From Scleromitrula shiraiana (lineage: Eukaryota > Ascomycota > Leotiomycetes > Helotiales > Sclerotiniaceae), in contig JABELC010000013.1 in NCBI GenBank assembly GCA_028455995.1, positions 1,178,001-1,242,000 of the forward strand: a stretch of 64,000 nt of DNA, read 5' to 3'. The first letter of the stretch is position 1, and each line of letters starts with the position of its first letter. The notes under the pieces were generated by a model. The model made no database searches, had not been told where the DNA came from, and was given only the letters and a program-made list of their open reading frames with translations. The position numbers were made by a program, and so were the translations under genes. Shown here piece after piece: positions 46,956 through 59,448 of the stretch.

Positions 46956-48221
46956 ACCTCATATATACACTTTACAACGATTGCAATTGGAAATTTCCGA
47001 AAGCCCCTGAAATCTAAAACAATGACATATAAATTCTGCGATAAAAGTTTTATAGAAATCCTAACATAGGACTTTTACGTGCTACTGCGGCGATGAAGGG
47101 CTGCAACCACACGTTTGCTTCCTGTTTTCTTCAAAACATCCACAGGCGTGTAACCCCAAAGTATACAAACAACAATAAACCAGTGATATCAATAATGACC
47201 TAGAACTCCGGGGTGGTCAAATTGAAAAGCCCCAAACAGTGTGCTTGGTTCTTACGTAGATGCATGTAAAAATCTTTTGGCGCTTGATGGCCCTTGGCCG
47301 CCTAGGCATGACAACGACAAACAGCACCAACATAATGATAAAATGATATGTATCTCGTGAGGCTTTCTCTCAATGTTGGGTGCTTACCCTACTTGATATA
47401 AATAATCTGGTGAATGGTACATCAAATCTCATAAATAGATTTCATGTGTTATGTTAATCTGAAGCTTTGAACTACGGGCACCCTTAGTCAACCCTTGGGG
47501 ATTTACAGCCATATCTGAAAACCTAATCAGAGATTTTTATTATTCTTCGAGATGTGAGGTAAGGTTTATTGTATTCAGGATAAGAACGATTTGATCTGCT
47601 TCAAAAGATATCGCACTGGCTTGGAGAGCCCGATATTTGCTTGGTTCTTGGATCATCGAATCAACTGGTTGGGCGACTCGCTCCTCAAATGTATATGATG
47701 CTCATTCAATTCTTACTGCATCTTGTGATTTTCGATATGATCTTCAGTACCTTGTTATTTTCGCTCCCCCATCCAAGCACAATTGATTCTTTGAAAAGTG
47801 TTTGGTAAAAAGTCGTTCAAGCCAATGTTGTATCAATCGTGATAATTGTATATGGGCCATTGATACAACGAGTCCAGTGTGGTGAGATATATCCACCAAG
47901 GCTCGATTGTATCAGAAAGCATTTCCGGTTTTAATGCTGCTACGCTGAATTCTCTCAAGGTTGGTTCGTGAAAATCTACTTTGCACTTATTGCGTCTTCA
48001 ACAAATGTCGACAACCGTAATTCTGAAATTTCGAGCTCCTCTCGAGGTCTACCACAAACACACAGAGATTGTGCTTCGGTGGGCGTTAAGCCGCTGAACA
48101 CCAGATTATAATTGTATCACTTCGGGGATAGTACGATTGTTGTTGATGGTGTTTTTTTTTGCCTCCATGATGAGATTGCTCTCGCTTCTAATTTGCACAT
48201 GTGTTTGCATCATCACCGCAT
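46956..48221. other. gene-free flank of the foldback element
   Basis: No supported gene on either strand. The last bases before 48222 end in GCAT, which recurs right of the element. Confidence 0.5.
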
Positions 48222-50091
48222 ACCCTACGGTATCACCTATTCAGGGATTTCTTGAATACCATTCAAAAAAGGAAATTTTCGCATTATAATTGAAATTTTA
48301 ATTACATTATAAATTGATTTTCGAGGAATGATTTTATAATAATATAAATTCAATTTAAATATTCAAGTTTATTTCAGATAATTGTTTAATATTAGATTAA
48401 TATAGAGTTTATATATAAAATTAGTATATTTTTATTTATATTTGTATATAAAATTATATTTATATATAAAATTATATTTATATATAAAATTAATATATAT
48501 TAATAATTAATATACTTTATTATTTTTTAATTTAATTAATATATTAAGATTAATTTCGTATTTTTTTTATTATTAATATACTCAAATTAATACTAATATA
48601 TATTAATAAATAATATAAATATACCTTTAAATTCTATAATTTTTTATAAAAAATTATTTTTTTTAAAATAATAAAATTATTAATTTTTTAAATTAATTAA
48701 AAAAAATCGATTATATAAAAATAATTATAACTTTATAGTTTAAAGTTATATTTATATAAATTTAATAAAAAATTAAATAATAGATTTGATAAAAAATTAG
48801 ATAAATTTTTAATTGATAAAAATCTATTAAAAAATTGAATATTAATAATAATTTTATAATTTAAAATCAATAATAAAGCTATTTTAAATATAGTTTTAAA
48901 TTAATAAATTTTAGTTAAAGTCTATTTGAAATTTATTCGAGATTAATCTTTAAATTTAAATTTGATTATTTTATACTATATAAAATTCAATTTTTAATTA
49001 ATTACAAATTTAATATATTAATATTTAAAGTTTTAATATATCTAAATATTAAAATAACCGATTTTCTAAAGTTCATTTAGAGAAATCATTGAATTTTATT
49101 CAAATTCGCTTCTTGAATATATGATACTGTAGGGATATTGCAGCAGAGATAAGCGTCGCAGTGAAACATCACTGCCCCTACAGTATCACGTATTCAGAAA
49201 ACGAACCTGAATAGAATTCAATGATTTCCCTAAATAAACTTTAGAAAATCGGTTATTTTAATGTTTAAGCATATTAAAACTTCAAATATCGATATATTAA
49301 ACTTGTAATTAACTAAAAATTGAATTTTATATAGTATATAAATTAGTCTTTAAACTTGAAGATTAATTTTGGATAAATCTTAGTTAAAATTCATCGACAA
49401 GTTTATAACTATATCTAAAATGGCTTTATCATCGACTTCAAATTACAAAGTTATAAAGTTATTATTTAATTTTTTAATAGATTCTTATTAGTTAAAGATT
49501 TATCTAATCCTTTATTAAATCTATATAAATAAATATGATTTTAGATTATAAAGCTGTAATTATTTTTAATTTAGACTTCATTTTTTATAAATCAATAATT
49601 TTATTATCTTAAAAAAGATGATTTTCTATAAAAAATTATGGAATTTAAAGGTATATTTATATTATTTTTTAATGTATATTATTATTAATAATATTAATTT
49701 AAATATATTAATAATAAAAAAAATATGGGGTTAGTTTTAGTATATTAATTAAATTAGAAAATAATGAAGCATATCAATTATTAATATATAATAAATTCAA
49801 AAATAAAAATATATTAATTTTATATACAAATATAAACAAAAATACATTAATTTTATATATAAACATTATATTAATTTAGTTTTATACAATTACCCAAAAT
49901 AAACTCAAAAATTTAAATTGAATTTATATTAATAAATGATTATTCTCTAAAAATCTAGATTGAATTTATATTAGTAAATGATCACTCCCCAAAAATCAAC
50001 TTATAGTGCAATTGAAATTTTAATTATAATATGAAAATTTCCTTCTTTGAATGGTATTCAAGAAATCCCTGAATAGGTGATACCGTAGGGT
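48222..50091. mobile_element. 1.87 kb AT-rich foldback element, two inverted ~0.9 kb units, GCAT target duplication
   Basis: The outer ends are inverted repeats: ACCCTACGGTATCACCTATT opens the left end, and the same sequence is read from the right end on the other strand. The arms match almost base for base for ~60 bp and then continue as diverged inverted copies to the centre. GCAT lies directly outside both ends (48218-48221 and 50092-50095), as expected for a four-base target duplication. Near the centre the left unit ends in GATACTGTAGGG (~49134) and the right unit begins CCCTACAGTATC (~49173), so each half is itself a ~0.9 kb element with CCCTAC(G/A)GTATCA ends. They are separated by ~38 bp that contains the hairpin GCAGTG-AAACAT-CACTGC. 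The interior is extremely AT-rich with no coding frame, consistent with heavy repeat-induced point mutation. Confidence 0.85.
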
Positions 50092-50212
50092 GCATGACCC
50101 ACAACTCCCAGAAAACGAATGGGAAACCATAAGAGACGAGTATTGCTGACTTTAGCATGTTATTGTTTAAATCTTCTAGCTCTCTCGTGACGCCTTATCT
50201 CTATTTCGTACA

Positions 50213-51992
50213 ATGGCCACCAGCGACGAACTCCCTTGGACAAGTTTAATTCTGATCACAACAGTGATCATATTCTTGGCAATATGGCAACTTTACTCCA
50301 AACATTCATCGCATCCATTTCCACCCAGTCCTCCTGGAGAACTGCTATTGGGTCATATCCGACTAGTTCCTACGGAGCATCCAGAGCTTTATTATCAAAA
50401 GTTATCTCTAGATTACAGTAAGCGAATTTATTCAAATATTAATGATACCGAACGTTAATGTAATTGCAGATTCGGACATACTATTTTTCTGGCAATTCCT
50501 TACGCCTACTGTCGTTTTAAATACTGTCAAAGCCGCAGAAGAACTTCTTGCTAGGAGAGGGGTTGTTTATTGTGATCGCCCGCGGTTTGTTCTATTCGAG
50601 GTGTAAGTGAGCACGTCAGTTCATGTGCTCCTGAAATTAATCGCGCTTCGTAGCATGGGATGGGGGCGAACATTGACTTTTCTACCATGGGGAGCTCGTT
50701 TCAAATCGCATAGAAGTCATTTGCAAACTGCATTCACTCAGAGCAACATAATTCAATATCATAACCTACAAGAACATGAGGCCCGACAAGCTATCTGGTC
50801 TATCAGTCAAAGTTCAAAAGTTTGGGAAACAGCTGTCAGGAGGGGAGTAACAATAGAGCCACAGATGTATCATAAAGCTAATGCGAGTTCAGATTTGCTT
50901 CCGCTATTGTTCTCAAAGTGGCGTTTGGAATTACTTTGAAACGGGATGACGACCCATATATTCAAATCGCTGCTGATGCGGTCGAGGCTACTGGGAATGG
51001 CGGATCTCCCGGTGCCACTGTTGTTGATTATTTTCCATTTCTGATTAATCTTCCCCTCTGGCTTGTCCCATCGCAAGCGATCAAACACGCTAAGCGATGG
51101 GGATGGGCGATCAAAAGGCTTCATGATGTTCCATTTGCTGCGGCCCGAAATGATTTTGTATGTTACTATATAAATAGTCTAAGATGGTCCCAAGAGCATA
51201 CTAATCAATCGGCCACAGAATGATGATTTATTGTGTCACTCGTCATATTTATACCCATTGCTTCAACGGTATCATGATAATGAATCAAATGGCTTACCTA
51301 ATGAATTCTCCATGGCCGATATCAATGGTTCTGCTGCGGCAATATTCATTGCGGGATCAGATACTACTTATGCCACCACGTTGGTAGGAATACTCAACCT
51401 CGTGCTCAATCCTGAAGTGACTCAGAAAGCAAGAAAGGTGATCGATGAAGCTATTGGGACAGATCGCCTACCTTTATTGAAGGATAGAGACAACCCTAAA
51501 CTCCAGTATCTAGAACATATCGTTCAAGAAATAGTTCGATGGAGACCATTGTCTCCTCTTGGAGTTCCTCATAAATCTCTGAAAGATGATGTCTATAACG
51601 GAATGTTCATCCCCAAAGGCACGAATGTTTATTTCAATACTTGGGCCATGAGTAGAGACGAGAGTATTTACAAGAACCCTGGGATATTCAATCCTGATCG
51701 CTATCTTCCTTCGGAACAGGGAGGGTATGGTGAGCCATTTCTGAAGGGACCGTTTGGCTTCGGCCGCAGGATATGTGTCGGTCGTCATCTTGCTCTGGCA
51801 AGCGTCTGGATTTTTCTGGCGACCTTAATCGCAACGACAGATGTTACGAAAGCAGTCGATGCTGAGGGAAGAGAAATTGATCCTGTTGTAGAATTCACAA
51901 CCGGTTTATCCAGTCATCTTCATCATTTTGAATGCGGGTTTAAAAGTCGATCAAAAAAGATGAAACTATTGCTGGGAACATCATTGTCTTAG
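50213..51992 (+). CDS. cytochrome P450 monooxygenase, ~524 aa
   Basis: Haem-thiolate oxygenase, membrane-anchored by TSLILITTVIIFLAIWQLY and followed by the Pro-rich hinge PFPPSPPGELLLGHIRL. Model: exons 50213-50417, 50470-50602, 50654-50846, 50888-51157 and 51219-51992 (1575 nt). Landmarks: WGRTLTFLPWGARFKSHR (helix C), AGSDTT in helix I, ETxR-equivalent EIVR, PDRYLP, and the Cys ligand in FGFGRRICVG. The third intron (50847-50887, 41 nt, GTAACA donor, GCTAAT branch) is the weak point: it is the shortest choice that keeps the frame before FRFASAIVLKVAFG, and an alternative donor at 50820 also works. If neither is used, the gene would be broken. It is tail to tail with a reductase gene 148 bp away. 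The substrate is unknown; the style matches secondary-metabolism P450s. Confidence 0.8.
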
Positions 51993-52140
51993 ATATCGTT
52001 GTTTTCGATCATCATCAGCCAAATAATAAATTTTAGATTTGATTTGGTGTGTTGAATGACGGTAGTCACTGAAAGTATTAGGATACATTGCTGGCTCATG
52101 TTGGTTTCTTTTTCTCTACACTTTCACTAATTATGCACCT

Positions 52141-53216
52141 CTATTCGACATTTCTCTCATACTTCAAGATGTCCTCCACTGTTGCCTTAGCGCTTTCCCA
52201 CCATCCCTTCCATTTTGTTCCGAACACTGAATCTGCCTTGGAAGTATCGAAGCGTCCCAATGCACTTACAAGCCCTACCTCTCCGGCAGGAGCTGGAACT
52301 CGGTTTCTCAATTCTGGATACTCATTGCGAATCTTCTCAGCAACCATATTACCAGTGACTGCTCCTGGAATATGGAATACGTAGCGCTGATTCCCAGGTG
52401 TAGAATCCTCCAACGATTTTACATGGATTGTCGCAACATCATCCACGTCCCTGACAACCGTTAGTTTGCAATCTTCAATTATAGCCATGTCATTCTAGGT
52501 ACTCACATTACATAAGGATATATGAATCCAGGGGCTTTCGTGTCAAACAATTGTCCATAAATCGCTCCCATACCGCCCAAAGCTTGCTTGTCCGGCACGA
52601 ATCCTTCCTGGATGCAGCTACCAGTAATAGATGGTGCCAAAAGTACCACAAGATCAAAATTTGGTTTCTCAGATTCCATGAAATTCCACGCCATCTTCTC
52701 CGAAGACACTTTTGAAAGCGAGTAAGCACCACCAGCAGTTTTTAATGCTTCTTGCAGAGAAATTGTATTGAAATCTGCCTCATTGAATGTCTTTCCCGAC
52801 ATCAAATCACCAGGAAGAGTCATGACTGCCACTACACTTCCTGTAATCACCACACGTTTGACTGTACTAGACTTCTTAGCCGCATTGAGGATATTATGAT
52901 CAATTATCGAAGCAGGCTTGATCATTTTTTCTTCGAAATCGGAGTAGGATAGAGGTGTTGCAACATGGATGATATGTGTAGCTTTGGAGGCTGGTTGATC
53001 AAAAACGCCGGTAATGGTCATGTCGGGGATTTCGGTGAACTCGAGTGTTTTATTTTCGATGTTTAGAGCATATTTATTCTCGAGGAATTTTTGGGATTTC
53101 TTTGATGAGCGGAGAACAACGTTGACGTGGTAGTTTGCTGCGAGTAATTGTTCTAGTACTGCAGCGCCTAGACTGCCGGTAGCGCCGGTGAGGAGAACTG
53201 AAGAATTGGTAGACAT
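52141..53216 (-). CDS. NAD(P)-dependent reductase, extended SDR / dihydroflavonol reductase-like, 339 aa
   Basis: Exons 53216-52507 and 52450-52141, joined in phase 2 (GTGAGT...GTCAG), reading IYPYVMDVDDVATIHV. The N-terminal nucleotide-binding motif is LLTGATGSLGAAVLEQLL (GxxGxxG), with VVLRSSKKS after strand 2, where the Arg/Ser/Lys set hints at NADPH. ATHIIHVATPL and VKRVVITGSVVAVM follow, with the catalytic YSLSK near residue 166. The substrate-binding half is shorter than the Rossmann half, as in aldehyde/ketone reductases of the methylglyoxal and cinnamyl types. Likely reduces a carbonyl in a small-molecule pathway; the neighbouring P450 is a plausible partner, by position only. Confidence 0.87.
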
Positions 53217-54148
53217 TTTGAATATTGAAATTGTTGTTTTTAGGAGTTGAATGTTTTCTGATCTCTTGAATAGAAATTTTGGAACTTATATACCTACGTC
53301 ACATCTAATTTGCCGTATTCTTTGTTTCAATAGATTGTTCGAGTTTCTACAAATGGAAATTGCTTATTAATGATTTTACCACAAATTCACTAATCATGAT
53401 TAGTTTTGGTTAAATTATTATGATTAGTGATCTCGCGCTCAGCTGTCGTCGTTGAATTCCCAGACGGGATATTTCCAGGTCAATTGTTTATACTTAGTAA
53501 TGTAATCTTATGTTCCGACTTGTAAATAATTGATTGCCCGGCATAAAATGCGTGTATTGAACGGCTAGATGAGGTCTGATGAGAAATCAATAAATCATAA
53601 CATATGCGAATGTTTTGCCCATTGGGTTCTTCACATGTCCATCTATTTGACAAGAATATCTGAATTTTCTATAGGTAATCGAAGTTTGATCAGTTGAGAG
53701 AGAAATTTGAATTCTCATCCTTTACATAAACATTCAGTAATCATTAATGTACGAATTGCCCAGATATATATTATAAATAGACATTCAATAACCGATTGGC
53801 TAGCGATGCTGCAAAGGATTAAACTTGATCCCTAAATTAGGCCTCTAGGTCTGATCGCACTGGAGCCTGTGCGTGTGCTTCTTTGCACTTTTTTCCTACT
53901 TCTTACGGCCATCTCAGTGGTCTTTACTATTTCATAGTTAACCTACACATACACGGATTATATGGTCGTCGCTATTAAATCGAAATGCTCCATGTGAACG
54001 TCCATGTGTTGCGGATATGGGAAGGTGTACTGTTTGTAAACACCGTTTATATTTCATCCATGCACACCCATCCTCGCATCGATGTATCACTGTGAGTAAT
54101 CAGTATATATTATCTGCAGGTTTTATGTGACACTAATCAACATATTAG
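53217..54148. other. intergenic, reductase promoter side
   Basis: Two near-identical ACTAATCATGATTAGT-type palindromic pieces lie around 53389-53430. No gene seen. Confidence 0.5.
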
Positions 54149-54546
54149 GAAGTTGAAGAGGATGATGCGATATGGAAGGTATGCAATGAGGAAGAAGTTG
54201 CCCAGATGCGGGCCATTCTCTTGAGTGATAAAGCAATCTGTACAGTAGCATCTTCACTCAATTCATGGATTCCGTGCACAATTGAACATACTTCCATATG
54301 GAGTTCTGATAGTGTCATGGGAAATTGCAATTATCACGCACGTATTCGTTTCAGTGATGGTTTCCCATGTTGGATATTGCGAGTTCCACGCTACCCTTGG
54401 CAAATGCGATCCTGAATATGTTTGGAGTGGAGCAAACTTGGGATCTATGGGAAGGAAAAGCGTTAGAAACGTACAAAGATGATGAACGTCTACAGAAACT
54501 TCTTGAGGATGTCAGACTTTTCGGTCAGCATAGTGTTGTAATCTGA
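54149..54546 (+). pseudogene. APH-like phosphotransferase relic with internal deletion
   Basis: The first part (54149-54412) encodes the N-lobe of a fungal aminoglycoside-phosphotransferase-like (APH) protein: SIW followed by MGNCNYHARIRFSDG and CWILRVPR, the usual GxxN..(R/K)..F.DG..W..R.PR opening. It stops at TGA 54413-54415. An overlapping frame (54391-54546) carries a C-terminal-looking segment, NMFGVEQTWDLWEGKALETY then LQKLLEDVRLF. The HGDLxxxN catalytic loop and the whole core between these parts are missing, so an internal deletion with frame shift is the simplest reading. It retains no catalytic capacity. Confidence 0.6.
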
Positions 54547-56119
54547 GCCATGATTTGAGACTATTCGCAACAAAGCTATCATATTACGTCACGAAATCAA
54601 TTGACTTTTTTGAGAAGAATTCTATTGTGATCAATGATATCTTGTTTGGCTGAATAGTGGTAGCAATCACGTTTTCGTACACACTCCCTTTCTATACTTG
54701 GTGATGGTATAATTCATATGACAATCATGTGATAGTCAATGCATGCTTACGGCAAGTACGGCGTCTATTTCAAACCTCCACCTTCCTGTCTTGGATTCCG
54801 GCTAATTGAAGGGGTTTTGCATCACTGATCATCCTAAACTCCAAGAATCATCCCAAGCTATACAATCTTAATACAACGTCGCCAAGAATTCCATGGAAAT
54901 CTTCCCGATACGAATTTTTCGACAAAAATATACCCTCTCATATACAAATATTGAGAAACGAGTAACACGACATCATATCGCCGTCTATGTGTCCTATAAA
55001 GCTCCTGCACTCAAATTATACCCGGATTTAAAGTCTGCACCACACCTCGGTTGGCACATCCAATTCAATTGTCCGCCAAGATGATTAAGAATTGAGATGG
55101 TGTGTGTCAAAATATTCTCAGCACCAAATTGAAGGGAGCATTCGAGTTGATCTTGTTGGGGCAGGAGATAAGCCCCTCACTTCGTGAAGGCAATCAGCAG
55201 AATTCATAGCACGTATTCCAGAAAGTCGTCGCCAAGATGGCGCTGCCATCACGAGGTATTATGAATCTAGAAATCGATGGATTTCAAATTCGTTATTTTG
55301 CTGAAAAGGGGAGGTTGATGTCGTCGGATGAAGCCATTCCTGAATTAAATTCACCATCGTGCCCCCACATCACTTGGCGTTGGCTTCGTTCATCTCTTGA
55401 TAATATTGTCAAGCTTCTGCATCTCAATGTACAACCCGCTTGACATTGCAACAGGTACCGTGTTCTTGGCACCAATCGAAAGCCGCAATATCACATTCTG
55501 ATAAGAAAGCTTGGACAAGTAAGCCTTGACACTTTCCAATTTCGATTTTTAGTCTGGCACCGGCAAATGATTCACATGGTCTTTTCTGTTCTTCAGCCTG
55601 AGGTTAAAGTAAGTTATATTGCGTCGCTGTAAGTTACATGGTTTCCATGAACGATGGAGCGCTGGATCTATTGCGGATCATTCCCCTCCCTCATAGACTC
55701 GTAAAGATTTGCTACCGAATAATATATTGCTGCAACCACTTCGCCCCCTGAAGAGTACCGCCAGCCAAGCCGGCTGGTTGGAATTGCCTCATAGCAAGTG
55801 CTTGTCAACTTCCGGAACTGTATCCCATCGATGTGATGATTGAGAGCTTGCTTCCATTATAGAAGGTCACTTCACAAAAGAACCATTATATTGGTGAATA
55901 CAAGCTGCAATGTAACTTGGCATCAAGTTTTTCCTTCTTCCTTATCTTTTATGGGCTCGTAAAGGCCCCCGAATTTATTCATAATTGATATCATATCGAA
56001 GAAAGGTGTGGACTGTTTTCATTCAAATAGGACCTTCCTGCCCCCCCAAAGTCTCGTTCTCGTCAGGAAACTGGGACATCTTCAATTGACTCAAAGCACC
56101 TTCTGAGAAAAGCTTCACC
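54547..56119. other. intergenic 1.6 kb
   Basis: A 68-codon frame from 55237 (MALPSRGIMNLEIDG...) is not recognised and lacks splice partners. The last part is the subtilisin promoter. Confidence 0.45.
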
Positions 56120-57486
56120 ATGCCGTCTTATCTTACAGTTCTTACCGCTTTGGCGGCTGCTCTCGCACCAGTCTTTGGTGCACCAGCTCCAGCTGCTCTC
56201 CATCCAAAGGTCAAGACTCCTACTGCCGCTGCAAAAGATATTGTAGCAGACAGCTACATTGTTGTCTACAATAAAGATATTTCTGCGGAAGCGACTACAT
56301 CCCACTTGGAATTTGTCGACTCTATTGTCACCAAGCGTGCCAGTACTGCTTCAGTTGGAGCAAAGTACAAGATTAGAGATTTTGCCGGCTACCAGATTTC
56401 TGCTGATGCAGCAACCATTAACGAGATTGCCGCATCTCCAGATGTATGATATTCGATTTTTTTGGCATGGATTTAGATTTACTAACAATCTTTCAAGGTT
56501 GCATACGTCGAGAAAGACACCAAGGTCTATGCTTCTACTCTGACCACTCAAACTGGAGCCACGTGGGGTCTTGGTCGCATCTCCCACCGCGAACAAGATA
56601 CCACAACATACATTTATGATAGTACTGCCGGATCTGGTGTTACCGTATATGTTGTGGACACTGGTGTTTATGTAGCACACAGCCAATTTGGCGGTCGTGC
56701 CAGTATGGGTGCTAACTTTGTCTCTGGATCTGCTGTCAGTACATCATCTCAAATTGCTGATTGCAAAGAAATATTAACATGAGAGTAGAACACTGATGAG
56801 AATGGACACGGAACTCACTGCTCAGGCACCGTTGCAGGTAGCACTTATGGGGTTGCTAAGGCAGCCAAGATTGTTGGTGTCAAGGTTCTCGATTCTGCTG
56901 GATCTGGTACTATCGCTGATGTTATTTCTGGTGTTCAATGGGTTGCTACAAATGCCGCTGCCAGATCTGTTCTCAGCATGTCTCTCGGTGGAAGTTTATC
57001 GACCAGTTTGAACTCTGCTGTCACCAGCACTGTTGCTGCAGGTGTGACCGTTGTTGTTGCTGCCGGAAACGATAATGTATGTTCACTCAACCTATAACAG
57101 TTTACAATTGACTAATTTTCCCTCAGCAAAACGCCGCAAACTTCTCACCAGCCTCCACTCCTAATGCCATCACTGTTGGTGCCATCGATTCCAATGATGC
57201 ACGAGCCTCTTTCTCCAACTTCGGTGCCATCCTTGACGTTTTTGCACCAGGAGTCAATGTTCTCAGCTCCTGGATTGGCGGCACAACCGCCACCAACACC
57301 ATCAGCGGTACATCCATGGCTACACCACACGTTGCTGGCTTGGCTGCATACCTCATTGCTCTTGAGGGCTTATCCACACCAGCTGCTGTCGTAGATAGAA
57401 TTCAGGCTCTCGCTACCGCCAACCTCGTCACCAGTCCCGGAACTGGAAGCCCAAATTTGATTGCCTACAACGGTAATGGTGCATAA
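56120..57486 (+). CDS. secreted subtilisin-like serine protease (S8, proteinase K type), 402 aa
   Basis: Preproprotease. Exons 56120-56443, 56498-56734, 56789-57076 and 57127-57486, all phase 0. Signal peptide MPSYLTVLTALAAALAPVFG with an Ala-x-Ala-type cut near residue 20; inhibitor I9 propeptide around residues 44-108 (DSYIVVYNKDISAEATTSHL). The mature enzyme starts after about residue 118 and shows Asp162 in VVDTGV, His194 in NGHGTHCSG, oxyanion Asn in AAGNDN and Ser346 in SGTSMATPH, so the triad is complete. Intron 2 has a GTCAGT donor, less common but in phase. Length and layout match fungal alkaline proteases and proteinase K. Likely degrades host or substrate protein outside the cell. 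Confidence 0.94.
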
Positions 57487-58810
57487 ATCGCTTGAGATTG
57501 AACCGAATAGGGCTTGATAGTGATTAAGCATTTCTACTTGAGGTTCCTCATATTCTGACCTCGCAGCCTATGTCTTCTTGTTTGGTGGAAGATTGTTCTC
57601 AGGATAGTCTGCCGAATGCAGGATTTCTTTGGTGTTTCTTTTGTAGCATTGTTAAAGTGATGGTGATCGTTTTGACAGGTAGTCGTTGGTAGCATAAATG
57701 ATAAAAAACTGTCTCATTGCAGATCATCTTGTCTTCGTGTATAATCCAAAACATTGAGTATATTCAATGGAGTTTGGTATAGTAACAAATCTCGTTAAAC
57801 TCTGTTCTCAATTAAGATAACAAGATTTGGCTGACATGCTCAGCAGATGCTATCGTTGCAACATAATATACCTACCCAGGATCGGGTCCCAATGTTTCTT
57901 CACATTGGGATCTCCGCATCTAAACCTTCACATACCCCTTAAATTTAACCAAAGAATTCTACTCTACCATAAAACGTTTGATATCAATCTTGAGCTAGCA
58001 TAGCCGGATCTGGGGCATGTTACATTAGTGAAGCCTATCAGAGTCAACAATGAGAATGTGGTGGGAATAGGAAGTAACTTCAGGAAGGAGGCAGGGGCAG
58101 GAGTGTCATCAAGAAAGAGGGATATAAGAATCCGGGAGGTACTTCATGTCTTATTCAAGCGCCAGATGGTGTTGCAAAGTAACAACTTTGTATTTTGAAC
58201 CCAACAAGCTATCCTTAGACACGAGTCCCTGAAGCACTCGCTCGCATAATCAGCCTTTTATATCCACGAAAAGAGATCTTGTGTAATTTGGGTCGGGGAA
58301 CCTCCAGGAAAGATGTACACCAATAAGGGAATCGAGGAAATGAAGGAGGGAAAAGTAGATTTGAAAACAACTATAGGGAACAAAAGAAAAGCGTTTTCGT
58401 GTGAGAGTCCTGTGTATGGCGAGGGAAGGGATGGCAAAAAAAGTAGACAGAGTGAGTTGGAGAGAGAGAGGGTAGAGGTTTCCTTAACTTGGGTAAATGA
58501 ATATTCTACATGAACAAATAGAGTAAGGAATCAAGATATCCAAGCCCTGTACTCTGAAGTTCTTCCGAACACATATAATTCTCAAAACATTTTAAACGAT
58601 TTTAGAATTTCTGAGAGGATTACGATCGATACCCATAGCTTTGTTTTTTCGGACATGTCGGCCGCACACCCCGCTCATCTCCGTTCATCCCAAGCCGAGC
58701 AGCCTCCATCGTCAATGAGCATCCCCAGGTCATCATCGCGCATTCTCCTCCATTATTCCATCCTAATTCTCATGAGTTAATAGCCACGCAATTCAATTGT
58801 TACACTCACA
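57487..58810. other. intergenic
   Basis: Subtilisin 3' flank and promoter of the LYR gene. A 66-codon Lys/Glu-rich frame at 58313 has no support. Confidence 0.5.
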
Positions 58811-59448
58811 ATGTCATCTTCTTCCTCCCTTCGACACGAAGTTATATCTCTATACAAAGGTGCATCATTTCCCTTTCTAATCCCCGATTCCCAGCCCCCC
58901 TCTCTTACATCGTCCCCCTCTGCCACCAGTCGCGCCCCATTGTTCTCGTCTTGTTTGCGCTTATGCCTTCTCTTCTGATCCTGACTTACCTTCGCAGAAC
59001 TTCTCAACCTTGGCAAAGCTTATCCACTTGGTTACCCTTACTTTCGCACTCGTTTGCATAAGGCATTTATATCGAATTCTAGTATGGAGGATCCGCAAGT
59101 TATTCGGAAGGCAATTGAGAGGGGAGAATTCGTTAAGAAAGGTGTGTTACACATTGTTTGTTTTGGAATTACAGGTCGTAGTAGGAAGGAGAAAAGCGGG
59201 CAGTGGGAGACTTTTCAATGAGCTATGCTAATCATACCATGTTGAATGGAATATTAGAAATCGAAGCTTTGTGAGTTACTTTAAGACCTTATACCGCAAC
59301 ATTCACAATACAATCACATATAAGCAAAACAGAGAAGGGATTTGATAAGAGGGGCAAACAATGCTGACTTAAACACATATTGGGTATATCTAGGTATTAT
59401 CTGAAAAGGTATCGAGCTCTGCGCCAAAGATATGACAAGGTGACATAA
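58811..59448 (+). CDS. LYR-motif protein, ETFRF1/LYRM5-like, 86 aa in four exons
   Basis: A small mitochondrial LYR protein; the animal homologue regulates electron-transfer flavoprotein. Exons 58811-58859 (49 nt), 58998-59141 (144 nt), 59258-59270 (13 nt) and 59394-59448 (55 nt), phases 1, 2 and 2, 261 nt in all. It reads MSSSSSLRHEVISLYKELL, in which LYK replaces LYR, then GKAYPLGYPYFRTRLHKAF, IRKAIERGEFVKKEIEAL and YYLKRYRALRQRY, which is the C-terminal signature of this family. The conserved Phe after the LYR segment is PYF. Human ETFRF1 is about 90 residues, so the model is full length. The 13-nt third exon supplies EIEAL. Every exon is too short for single-frame gene finding, so this gene is easy to miss. 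Confidence 0.88.

Noticed and set aside
48222..50091. CRISPR-like or centromeric interpretation of the palindrome
   Set aside because: There are no regularly spaced repeats; two inverted units with target-site flanks explain the structure better.
55237..55443. 68-codon frame MALPSRGIMNLEIDG
   Set aside because: Start context reasonable, but no homology recognised and no exons join to it.
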